DNA of 64,000 nt from positions 1 to 64,000 of the forward strand of contig JAKLJI010000003.1 in assembly GCA_023151275.1 (NCBI GenBank), in the 5' to 3' direction. The position numbers and the translations under genes are program-made. Source of the DNA: Bacteroidia bacterium (GTDB lineage: Bacteria; Bacteroidota; Bacteroidia; UKL13-3). A model generated the notes under the pieces. The model saw only the letters and a program-made list of their open reading frames with translations, was not told where the DNA came from and did not search any database. Positions 29,427 through 37,007 of this stretch are shown in pieces. Numbering within the stretch: the stretch's first letter is position 1; each line of letters opens with the position of its first letter.

Positions 29427-31223
29427 ATGGCTCCCGAAAACCTTAAAAAAACATTAAACGCCTTGCCGAATTCCCCAGGTGTTTACAAGTACTTTGATTC
29501 GGAAGGTACACTTATATATATAGGTAAAGCCAAGAATTTGAAAAAACGGGTAAGCAGCTATTTCAGTAAGCAGCATTATGAAAATCGGAAAACCGCCGTT
29601 TTAGTGAGTCGGATAGCGGATATTCAATTCACCCTGGTTGAAACTGAAATGGATGCTTTATTGCTTGAGAATGCGTTGATTAAACAATTTCAGCCAAAAT
29701 TCAACATTAACCTAAAGGACGATAAAACCTATCCGTTCATTTGTTTGAAACATGAGCGCTTTCCGCGTTTGTTTCCAACCCGCAATGTGGTAAAAGATGG
29801 CTCGGAATATTTTGGACCCTATGCCTCCGTGGGGATGATGCATACCATTTTGGATTTGATTCGAGCCCTCTACCCTATTCGCAATTGCAATTTGGTGCTG
29901 AGCGAATCAAACATTCGTTCGTTGAAGTTTAAACCCTGCCTGGAATTGGATATTGGAAATTGCCTAGCCCCTTGTGTTGCCCGTCAAAGCGAAGAAGACT
30001 ATGTAGAAAATATTAGGCAGGTACGAAACATCTTAAAGGGAAATTTGAGTGAAGTAAAAACGCATCTCAAAAAGGCAATGGCGGAGGCTGCCGAATTGCT
30101 GCGCTTTGAGGAAGCTGCCCGTTACAAAAAGCGGATTGATATGCTGGAGAATTACCAAAGCAAATCTACCATTGTTAATGGTATACCCCAGGATTTGGAT
30201 GTTTTCTCGGTGGTGAGCGATGAAAAATTTGCCTTCATCAATTACCTAAAAGTTTCGAGTGGAATGATTATCCAGACCCAAACCTTTGAGTTGAAAAAGA
30301 AAATGGAGGAAAGCGATGAAGAATTGCTCACCCTAGCCATAGCCGAGGTTCGGGAAACCTATAAAAGTACAAGCCGCGAATTGATTGTCCCCATTCAACC
30401 CGATTTAGAAGATGATAAATTAACGATTACCATTCCTAAAGCCGGTGAAAAGAAAAAGCTGCTCGACCTGAGTTTGAAAAACGCACTGTATTATAAAAAG
30501 GAGAAATTGAGTCAGTACGAAAAACTGAACCCTGAGTTTAAAACTGAGCGCTTGTTGAACCAACTAAAATCGGATTTGCGGCTGAACGAGCTTCCGGTTC
30601 ATATGGAATGTTTTGACAACTCCAATTTTCAGGGGACCAATGCGGTTTCTGCCTGTGTGGTATTTAGGGATGGAAAGCCCAGCAAAAAAGACTACAGGAT
30701 TTTCAATGTAAAAACTGTGGTTGGTCCAAACGACTTTGCCACCATGGAAGAAGTTATTTTTCGCAGATACAAGCGCTTGAAAGAAGAAAATCAGCCTTTG
30801 CCACAACTGATTGTAATTGACGGAGGCAAGGGCCAATTGAGTAGCGCTATTGAAAGCTTGAAAAAACTTGATCTGTATGGCAAGGTTGCAGTAATTGGAA
30901 TTGCCAAGCGACTTGAAGAGCTTTACTATCCGGAGGATGAGCTGCCTTTGTATTTGGACAAAAAATCGGAAACGCTGCGTGTCATTCAACAAATGCGGGA
31001 TGAAGCTCATCGTTTTGGCATTACTCACCACAGGAAGAAAAGGAGCAGAAACACCTTTGTGAGTGAACTGGAACAAATTGATGGAATTGGCGAACAGAGT
31101 GTTCAGCTGCTATTGAAAAGTTTCCGTTCGGTGGGAGCAATAAAGCAAAAATCGCTTGAAGAGTTATCGGAGGTTTTGGGCAATTCGAGGGCGGAAAAGG
31201 TTTATGCGTATTTTAACCCCTGA
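29427..31223 (+). CDS. uvrC: UvrABC system protein C
   Basis: Nuclease of nucleotide excision repair that cuts on both sides of a lesion held by UvrB. The order is complete in 598 residues. The GIY-YIG domain is at about residues 14-92 (GVYKYFDSEGTLIYIGKAKN). The UVR UvrB-binding motif is near 205-235 (AAELLRFEEAARYKKRIDML). The RNase H-like nuclease domain carries ECFDNSNFQGT and VIDGGKGQL. The helix-hairpin-helix end is at about 545-598 (LEQIDGIGEQSVQLLLKSF). It is a single-gene unit bounded by non-coding DNA. Confidence 0.96.
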   Translation: MAPENLKKTLNALPNSPGVYKYFDSEGTLIYIGKAKNLKKRVSSYFSKQHYENRKTAVLVSRIADIQFTLVETEMDALLLENALIKQFQPKFNINLKDDKTYPFICLKHERFPRLFPTRNVVKDGSEYFGPYASVGMMHTILDLIRALYPIRNCNLVLSESNIRSLKFKPCLELDIGNCLAPCVARQSEEDYVENIRQVRNILKGNLSEVKTHLKKAMAEAAELLRFEEAARYKKRIDMLENYQSKSTIVNGIPQDLDVFSVVSDEKFAFINYLKVSSGMIIQTQTFELKKKMEESDEELLTLAIAEVRETYKSTSRELIVPIQPDLEDDKLTITIPKAGEKKKLLDLSLKNALYYKKEKLSQYEKLNPEFKTERLLNQLKSDLRLNELPVHMECFDNSNFQGTNAVSACVVFRDGKPSKKDYRIFNVKTVVGPNDFATMEEVIFRRYKRLKEENQPLPQLIVIDGGKGQLSSAIESLKKLDLYGKVAVIGIAKRLEELYYPEDELPLYLDKKSETLRVIQQMRDEAHRFGITHHRKKRSRNTFVSELEQIDGIGEQSVQLLLKSFRSVGAIKQKSLEELSEVLGNSRAEKVYAYFNP

Positions 31224-31243
31224 AAAATCTGATTTTTGGGGTT
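31215..31243 (+). terminator. Hairpin overlapping the uvrC stop codon
   Basis: Inverted repeat AACCCC...GGGGTT with inner AAAAAT...ATTTTT spans the TGA. A clear U-run after it is missing, so the terminator role is uncertain. Confidence 0.4.
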
Positions 31244-31493
31244 GTTAAGGATGGGGTTGAATGAACAGGAAATTTGAATTTGAAAATTCACAAGCTGCCT
31301 GGCCTTTGAAAAAAAGGTAGAGGCTTGCTTTGAGGAGTATGAAGAAATTGGGCCTGTTAAGTTGATGCTTGGTTAGGACTTAATTGGGTTAGCAGCCTTT
31401 GAGTTCGGAAGTTCCCAACTGGTGGGAACCCGCCAATTCAAACGGCAAAAAGAATTGATGATTTGAAGAGGAATTTGAATCTGCACGGTTGCG
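31244..31493. other. Non-coding stretch after uvrC
   Basis: No convincing gene. A short inverted repeat TTCCC-AACTGGT-GGGAA lies near 31409-31425. Short open frames here have no recognisable protein sequence. Confidence 0.5.
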
Positions 31494-31630
31494 CGAGGGG
31501 CCGAAGTGGATACCCCGCAAAGCAGAAGCGGCTTGCAGCCGGTAGCCTGCAAAAAGCGACCGGAGCGAGCTCTTTTGCAGGCACCGGATGCGCCGGTTTT
31601 GCTGCGGAGTAGGAACAAAGGACCCGGTTT
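31494..31630 (+). repeat. GC-rich dispersed element, copy A
   Basis: About 137 bp, starting near GAGGGGCCGAAGTGGATACC and ending GGAGTAGGAACAAAGGACCC. It is much richer in GC than the flanks and contains internal inverted repeats (TTTTGCAGG/CCTGCAAAA). A related copy in the other orientation lies at 41291-41421. It lies between the converging uvrC and tcdA genes. Confidence 0.6.
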
Positions 31631-31706
31631 TACGGCCTTGATTAGTTTATACCTTCGAGGAATTTTGAAGGCCGGAAAACGCGCCCTGTAAAACCAGAAA
31701 TTTGAA

Positions 31707-32444
31707 CTAGTTGTTGGTTTCGTACAAATCGCGGATGGCCACGGAGGCGACTGTACAACCGATTACCGCCGGCATGTAACTGATGGTACCTACAATGGAT
31801 TTTTTATTGCGGAGTTCTGAAACCACCACACCAGCACCTTCTAATTTTTGTTCGTCGGAAAAAACGGCTTTTACACCCTTGTAAACGCCCAAGCGATGCA
31901 GGTATTTGCGTGTATATCTGGCCAATTTGCAGTTGTAAGTTTCTGAGATATCTGCCACTTTAACCCGAGTTGGATCGACTTTAGAGCCTGCACCCATACT
32001 GCTTACAATTGGAATTTTTCTATCCACACAAGCCTTAATAAAAAACACCTTGGGCGAGAGGGTATCTATGCAATCGAGGGCATAGGAGAAGTTGCCATTG
32101 TCGAGCACATCGTTGGTGAGCTGGTCTTTAAAATATTCAGGAATAACGGTAAGGTCCAAATCGGGATTGATATCCAACAAGCGTTCTGCAAGCACATGGG
32201 CCTTCACTTTTTGTTCGGTGCTTTTGAGGGCAGGAATTTGTCGGTTACGGTTAGTTGGATCTACCGTATCGGCATCAACAATGGTCATTTTTCCGACACC
32301 ACTGCGGGCAATCATTTCGGCGGCAATGCCTCCAACTCCACCCAAACCTACCACCAACACGTTTGCATTTACCAAGCGTTGAAGGCGTTCTGATCCTAAC
32401 AAAATTTCGGTGCGGCCCATCCAGGGCATGATTTCTTTGCTCAT
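31707..32444 (-). CDS. tcdA: tRNA threonylcarbamoyladenosine dehydratase (E1-like, ThiF/HesA family)
   Basis: ATP-dependent enzyme that cyclises t6A at tRNA position 37 to ct6A. The 245 residues contain RTEILLGSERLQRL at the N terminus, typical of TcdA rather than MoeB or ThiF. The adenylation loop VVGLGGVGGIAAEMIARSG and VDADTVDPTNRNRQ follow. The CXXC zinc pairs of MoeB/ThiF are not seen. A TATTTTCG box (32456-32449) ends 4 nt before the ATG. The assignment rests on motif pattern; another small-molecule E1-like role cannot be excluded. Confidence 0.85.
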   Translation of the reverse strand: MSKEIMPWMGRTEILLGSERLQRLVNANVLVVGLGGVGGIAAEMIARSGVGKMTIVDADTVDPTNRNRQIPALKSTEQKVKAHVLAERLLDINPDLDLTVIPEYFKDQLTNDVLDNGNFSYALDCIDTLSPKVFFIKACVDRKIPIVSSMGAGSKVDPTRVKVADISETYNCKLARYTRKYLHRLGVYKGVKAVFSDEQKLEGAGVVVSELRNKKSIVGTISYMPAVIGCTVASVAIRDLYETNN

Positions 32445-32448
32445 GGCG

Positions 32449-32456
32449 CGAAAATA
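32449..32456 (-). promoter_or_regulatory. TAnnTTCG box 4 nt before tcdA
   Basis: TATTTTCG on the minus strand, one base from TAnnTTTG, ends 4 nt before the tcdA ATG. Confidence 0.4.
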
Positions 32457-32659
32457 AGGTTTAAGGGTAATTTTACGAGAAATGAGAGAGATGCATTCGG
32501 GGTTGGGTTGATGGGTTCTGATGGGGATTTCAATTTACATGAGGTAATAATAATGTCTCCCCCTGACCCTTGATTTTTATGGAAATTGGAATTTTAATTG
32601 ACCAAGAAAATATCTGGATTCGTATTTGTTTTACACCAAACAGGGTTTGATTGGTGAAC

Positions 32660-32857
32660 TTATTTCAGGTACCTTCCACCACCCAAAGCGTAGAGCACCA
32701 TAAAGATAATTGCTGCATAAAGAAACATGGACAGGATTATGAAAAGAATCCAGAAGCGTTTCGCTTTTAAGGGATTTAATTCGGGCCGTCTCCATTTCTG
32801 CAGCAGGTAAAGCAGCAGGAAAAGAAAAATAAAGGGATAGACCAATTGATAGTTCAT
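32660..32857 (-). CDS. Small two-helix membrane protein
   Basis: 65 residues with two hydrophobic helices (about residues 7-19 and 35-56) separated by a basic loop QKWRRPELNPLKAKR. I do not recognise it. It starts 26 nt after the tocopherol-cyclase-like gene and on the same strand, so it is probably the third gene of that operon. The membrane topology fits a small integral protein of the cytoplasmic membrane. No function can be inferred beyond its neighbourhood. Confidence 0.6.
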   Translation of the reverse strand: MNYQLVYPFIFLFLLLYLLQKWRRPELNPLKAKRFWILFIILSMFLYAAIIFMVLYALGGGRYLK

Positions 32858-32883
32858 GGAAGGTGACCTAAAGCTTATTTCGT

Positions 32884-34011
32884 TTATTTAATTCTTGCTG
32901 GTAGCGAAAAATAATCACCAACCATTTCCAGACCAGCGATTTGGGTGCTATCTTTTGCAATGAGGTTGCCTTTTTTGTCCCATACCCTAAGTTTGATTTC
33001 AGCATCTATGCTTTCGGGAATGCGCCTGTCCATTGCCCCTTGAACGGGAGCGTTTAATAGTCCTTTGGTATTTGATTTCACCTCCAGTTGAATGCGGTGT
33101 TTTCTGTCTTTGATATGAATAGCCAAGCGCGTTGAATCAAGAAATTCCAATTTTAAGCGACTGGAGCGGTAGGTAGCAAAGTTGTAGTTTTTTTGTTGGT
33201 GGTGAAAGAAACCTAAGAATCCGGTGAAGGATTTGCCGAGCCAAGGAATATTAGCCACCGAAAGCATGAAAGAACTTGAGGTATCGGAAAAATTATTGCT
33301 TTGCATCCAAATCCAGGAAGAAGGCATACTTGAGCCCCAATCTTTTTCAATATAGCCCTTTCCGTTTGAGAATTCGTGAACCTGATTCTGAATGGTTAAT
33401 GCTCCCTCCAACTGATGGCTGAGGCTAACAACGCCATGGTAACATTCCATAAAAGGTACGAAGCGGTACCAGCCCATAATGCCCGGATTCCAAACTCCAC
33501 CATGCGTGTATTTCACCGTATTTTTCATTTTAACAACCCCGAAAATTGGATATACTGAATCGGGAATGGCCAATGAAATGCTATCGCTTGAAAAATAATT
33601 TGCTCCTATTCTTACTGCAAATTTTTGGGTTGAAAACGAGAATTGCTCGATGGGAAAGGAGTAATAAGTTGTTGTGGCATTCACCCCATTGATTACTTGA
33701 ATAAAAGCATGTTGGGTTTTTCCATCTTTTGCGAGCGAGATGCCTGGAATTACGCTGAAAATTGATGAACCATTTTTAGAAACCATTTTAAAATACCAGC
33801 CTTCAAAGTAGGTTGACTTCCTCCTATTTCCTTGAAACAAATTGGTATTGAAAAGCTTTTTGAACCCATAAGCTGGAAGGAATTTGTGGTCGGAAAAGCG
33901 CTGCTCATCAGGCAGATTTTGCGCGATTCCCAGGTGAGGATTAATCAGATAAATAAGGCCAAAGACCAAAAAAAACCGAATTGCATATTTCTGTATTTTT
34001 CTCCTAAGCAT
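32884..34011 (-). CDS. Tocopherol cyclase-like protein
   Basis: 375 residues with an N-terminal hydrophobic signal or anchor segment (about residues 12-29). The body resembles the tocopherol cyclase family: STYFEGWYFKMVSKNG (about 65-80), NGKGYIEKDWGSSMPSSWIW (about 215-235) and the C-terminal beta-rich half. The plant and cyanobacterial enzyme closes the chromanol ring of vitamin E. Many bacterial relatives have unknown substrates and no phytyl-quinol pathway around them, and none is seen here. The first codons overlap the end of the acetyltransferase gene by 8 nt, so translation is coupled. Family membership is fairly secure; tocopherol as substrate is not. Confidence 0.75.
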   Translation of the reverse strand: MLRRKIQKYAIRFFLVFGLIYLINPHLGIAQNLPDEQRFSDHKFLPAYGFKKLFNTNLFQGNRRKSTYFEGWYFKMVSKNGSSIFSVIPGISLAKDGKTQHAFIQVINGVNATTTYYSFPIEQFSFSTQKFAVRIGANYFSSDSISLAIPDSVYPIFGVVKMKNTVKYTHGGVWNPGIMGWYRFVPFMECYHGVVSLSHQLEGALTIQNQVHEFSNGKGYIEKDWGSSMPSSWIWMQSNNFSDTSSSFMLSVANIPWLGKSFTGFLGFFHHQQKNYNFATYRSSRLKLEFLDSTRLAIHIKDRKHRIQLEVKSNTKGLLNAPVQGAMDRRIPESIDAEIKLRVWDKKGNLIAKDSTQIAGLEMVGDYFSLPARIK

Positions 34012-34549
34012 GTTTCATTTCGTTTTCAATTTTGTACCAAAACAAAGGTTCATCTTCAAAGAATCCCTCCCCAATTTGGTGCATTCCAATTTTCTTCAGA
34101 ATGGAATTTGAGGCCAAATTGTTTTGATGCGCGCAAGCAAAAATCTGATTGGACTTTAATTGATTGAATGCATATTGTTTGCTTGCAAAGGCATTTTCTG
34201 TGGCATAACCATTTCCCCAAAACCGGCGTAACAAGCGGTAGCCTAAGTCGAAATATGGAGCTTCAACAAATCCGGACTCCATTACTTTTTTCAAACCTCC
34301 CCAACCCACAAATTCTCCCGTTTCTTTTTCTACAATTGCCCATCTGCCAATTCCCAATTCCCGGTATTGTTGTTGAACAAAGCGAATCACCTGGGCCGCT
34401 TCCTCGCGACTAACAATGGGCTTATTGCCAAGATAGCGATGAACTTCGGGGTCTGAATCCAATTCAAACATCGCTTCAAGGTCGTTTTCTTGAAGCGGAC
34501 GGTAGATTAATCGGTTTGATTCTGCGTATAGATTAAGTTTCATGGGCAT
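34004..34549 (-). CDS. GNAT family N-acetyltransferase, RimJ/RimL-like
   Basis: 181 residues with the pattern of the RimJ/RimL branch: SNRLIYRPLQENDLEAMFEL at the start, GYRLLRRFWGNGYATENAFA (acetyl-CoA loop, about residues 105-124) and the closing helix NLASNSILKKIGMHQIGEG. It would transfer acetyl from acetyl-CoA to an amine, either a protein N terminus or a small molecule. A second ATG two codons in (34543) is an equally good start. It is the first gene of a three-gene operon. A TACATTCG box lies 14 nt upstream (34571-34564). Confidence 0.85.
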   Translation of the reverse strand: MPMKLNLYAESNRLIYRPLQENDLEAMFELDSDPEVHRYLGNKPIVSREEAAQVIRFVQQQYRELGIGRWAIVEKETGEFVGWGGLKKVMESGFVEAPYFDLGYRLLRRFWGNGYATENAFASKQYAFNQLKSNQIFACAHQNNLASNSILKKIGMHQIGEGFFEDEPLFWYKIENEMKHA

Positions 34550-34612
34550 TCCTTGGGGATTAGCGAATGTATTGCAGGAACAGGCAAAAGGTAATCAAAA
34601 ATTGCATTCAAG

Positions 34613-35740
34613 TTATCTGACTCCTCTGGTTTCAACTTGCTTCTTTTTAAACTCGAGTTTGGCTATTCGTCCTGCCCCACCACTAAAGTAAACGGCTGTT
34701 CCTCTTTTGGCCTGCCTTACGGCATGAAAACCAATTGAACTAACCGAAAACCAGTTCTTTTCAACACCCTGATTCTGGCAAAAATCAACACCTGATGGTC
34801 CGGCGCAAATTAATTCCATGTTTTTAAGGCATTCAACGGCTGAGCGATATCCTGAAGGGTGTGAAACAAATTTTCCGCGAAACCAAAGAGGAGGATTTAG
34901 CCTATACCAAGCCGAACTTACCAATTCGGTTGCGGTATCTTGCAGGTAATCGCCGCCAACAAAACAAAACAGGTTCTCGTTCAAGGGGTCTTTTGGAACC
35001 GGAGCGAAGGAAAAACAGCCTTGGGATGCTTTCCCTTTTACAATGGATATGGGTTCAATAAGCCAACTATTTCTCCGTTTTGAGAAATAGAAAAAACGTG
35101 AATCGGAGCCGCCACTTACAAAGGCAAAATCGCCATTGGGAAGGCATCGAATGGCAGTACCGCTTGCAGCAAAACAAGCTTCACCCGGCAATGCATCCGG
35201 ACGCAACTCTTCCGGCATTTCTGTCCAGGTTTTGCCCCCGTCTTTGGTTCGATAAATGAGAAATTTTCCGTGGATTGGGTCGCCAAGCAGAACCCCATCA
35301 AAGGCATTCCAAAAATCCATGCCATCCAAAAAAACAGCTGAATCAGAGAAGCGCAGGCTTTCATTCCAGGTTTTACCGCCATTATTGCTGGTTAAAACCA
35401 GGGCAGGAAAGCCTGAACTCATCATTACCAATCTTCCGGGCCTTAACACCTCAATATCCCGAAAATCGGATTTAGGATAAGCAGGCAGCTGCTTTAATTT
35501 CCAGGTAATGCCATCTTCCATCAGTCCAAAAACACCCTGTGTACCAGAAACAGCGAGGTATTTATCGGAATACACGGAAAGGCCACGCAAAGATAGTTTG
35601 CGCAATTGAATGGGGCCATCCACCAGGTACTTGCTGCTATCGAACAAAACTATACTGGGTTCGATAACGGTTTTGGTTTGAGCCAGCAAAGCCCCTTGAA
35701 AAAGAAATACTAGAAAAAAGATTAAACTAACTCGCGGCAT
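34613..35740 (-). CDS. Secreted BNR/Ycf48-like beta-propeller protein
   Basis: 375 residues with a signal peptide (about residues 1-20, ending ALLAQ). Asp-box/BNR motifs are visible as TSNNGGKTW (about 120) and TKDGGKTW (about 168), together with other degenerate blades, so a propeller resembling photosystem II assembly factor Ycf48 is likely. In Bacteroidota such proteins are often annotated as oxidoreductases without experimental basis. It is exported but has no lipobox or sorting domain. A TATTTTTG box lies 4 nt before the ATG, back to back with the divergent lipoprotein gene. Confidence 0.75.
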   Translation of the reverse strand: MPRVSLIFFLVFLFQGALLAQTKTVIEPSIVLFDSSKYLVDGPIQLRKLSLRGLSVYSDKYLAVSGTQGVFGLMEDGITWKLKQLPAYPKSDFRDIEVLRPGRLVMMSSGFPALVLTSNNGGKTWNESLRFSDSAVFLDGMDFWNAFDGVLLGDPIHGKFLIYRTKDGGKTWTEMPEELRPDALPGEACFAASGTAIRCLPNGDFAFVSGGSDSRFFYFSKRRNSWLIEPISIVKGKASQGCFSFAPVPKDPLNENLFCFVGGDYLQDTATELVSSAWYRLNPPLWFRGKFVSHPSGYRSAVECLKNMELICAGPSGVDFCQNQGVEKNWFSVSSIGFHAVRQAKRGTAVYFSGGAGRIAKLEFKKKQVETRGVR

Positions 35741-35744
35741 AAAT

Positions 35745-35752
35745 CAAAAATA
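35745..35752 (-). promoter_or_regulatory. TAnnTTTG box 4 nt before the propeller gene
   Basis: TATTTTTG on the minus strand is a full match to TAnnTTTG and ends 4 nt before the ATG at 35740. It lies within a 32-bp divergent intergenic region. Confidence 0.5.
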
Positions 35753-35772
35753 AGATTCTTTACCTTGAGCCC

Positions 35773-36576
35773 ATGAAATCAAATTGGATACTTTTTGCCG
35801 TCCTATTCTTTTTGGCCTGTAGCAATGAACAGAGTACCATGCACGATCCTTACTCCTACAAGGAGTTCGGGGGGTCAGAGCCCGTAACTGAACAAGCAAA
35901 TTCAAGCAATGGATTTTCTGGCAACTGGTATAGGAATAAGCCATTTGAGAATGCAAGCCTGGAAATTTTTGATGAGAATCCAGACGGGTTTCGCTTCAAA
36001 CTGGTATCAGAATATGGAGCCAATACTACGCAGCTTGAAGGGAAAGCCATGATTGATGAACAAGGAAATGGCTTCTACTCGGGCAGTGAATTTGGATTAT
36101 GTGAGCTACGCTTTATTCGCAAACCCGAATTTATTGAAGTTGCTTACATACACCGGGATTGTGGAACTGCAATGGGCGTTGTTTTCAATGGAAAATTCAA
36201 AGCTCAAGCCCCTAGTCAGGATACCCGAAGCCTGAAACAATTGGGCTTGGTTCAAACCAAAGAACAAGAAGAGCAAATGAAAACACTATTAGGAAACTCA
36301 ATCAAGCTACTTCGGGAAACGGCCCACCAGGTTGCAGAAATTGGCACCGATTCTGAAACCGGAGCCAGAATTTTGAAAGTAGGCGTGGCTGGCATGTACG
36401 ACCAAATGCAGGCAAGAGTGCTGCTAAAAAACGAGGAGATTTGGGTAGCTTGTATGGATGCCGAAAGCAACCAAATCCTCTATTTTACCAATGTTGAGGA
36501 ATGGAAACAGCGTGCACCTGAATCTATTCGTACCTTTGCCGCTGAGTATCCCGAATTAACACATACCGGTTTCTAA
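35773..36576 (+). CDS. Hypothetical lipoprotein
   Basis: 267 residues. The first 16 residues form a lipoprotein signal with lipobox FLAC. The mature part has a beta-rich N-terminal half with paired cysteines (GLCELRF, HRDCGTA) and a helical C-terminal half (about 155-200). I do not recognise the family. Its TAA stop overlaps the ATG of the thioesterase gene by one base, so it starts a tightly packed plus-strand run. A weak TACCTTG box ends 5 nt before the start. Confidence 0.75.
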   Translation: MKSNWILFAVLFFLACSNEQSTMHDPYSYKEFGGSEPVTEQANSSNGFSGNWYRNKPFENASLEIFDENPDGFRFKLVSEYGANTTQLEGKAMIDEQGNGFYSGSEFGLCELRFIRKPEFIEVAYIHRDCGTAMGVVFNGKFKAQAPSQDTRSLKQLGLVQTKEQEEQMKTLLGNSIKLLRETAHQVAEIGTDSETGARILKVGVAGMYDQMQARVLLKNEEIWVACMDAESNQILYFTNVEEWKQRAPESIRTFAAEYPELTHTGF

Positions 36577-37007
36577 TGGCCCGCATCAAATTACAAGCAC
36601 CCGAGCAGTTTGACTTCAGCACAACTCTTGAAGTTCGTATTTCCGACATCAACTACGGCAACCACCTGAGTAACGATGCCTACCTCAGTTTGATGCATGA
36701 AGCCCGCATGCGATTCTTTGCCAGTTTGGGCTGGTCTGAAAAGAATCTAGCAGGTGCATCGGTTATCATGGGAGATGTTGCCATTGTGTACAAAAAAGAA
36801 TGCTTTTACGGCGATACTTTGCGCGTTGACCTGGCAGTTACCGAGCTAGGAGGACGCAGTTTTGATTTATTTTACCGCTTAAGCAAGCAAGATGGAACCT
36901 TGGCTTGCGAAGCAAAAACCGGAATGGTTTGTTTTGATTATCAAGCAGGGAAAACGGTTGCTGTTCCTGCCGATTTTAAAAACACCTTTCCCCATTTACT
37001 GATATGA
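36576..37007 (+). CDS. Acyl-CoA thioesterase, hotdog fold (4HBT family)
   Basis: 143 residues of a single hotdog domain. The central helix region ISDINYGNHLSNDAYLSLMHEARM carries the Asp and the Asn/His pattern of the 4-hydroxybenzoyl-CoA thioesterase/YbgC type. It would hydrolyse acyl-CoA or acyl-ACP thioesters in the cytosol; the chain length cannot be read from the sequence. It overlaps the lipoprotein gene by 1 nt upstream and rnr by 4 nt (ATGA) downstream, so it is translationally coupled to both. Confidence 0.88.
   Translation: MARIKLQAPEQFDFSTTLEVRISDINYGNHLSNDAYLSLMHEARMRFFASLGWSEKNLAGASVIMGDVAIVYKKECFYGDTLRVDLAVTELGGRSFDLFYRLSKQDGTLACEAKTGMVCFDYQAGKTVAVPADFKNTFPHLLI

Noticed and set aside
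30564-31076. Minus-strand open frame of 170 codons inside uvrC
   Set aside because: Antisense shadow of a well-supported gene; the sequence is not protein-like for any family I know.
31373-31691. Short open frames on both strands after uvrC
   Set aside because: They cross the GC-rich dispersed element; codon use and sequence do not look like protein.
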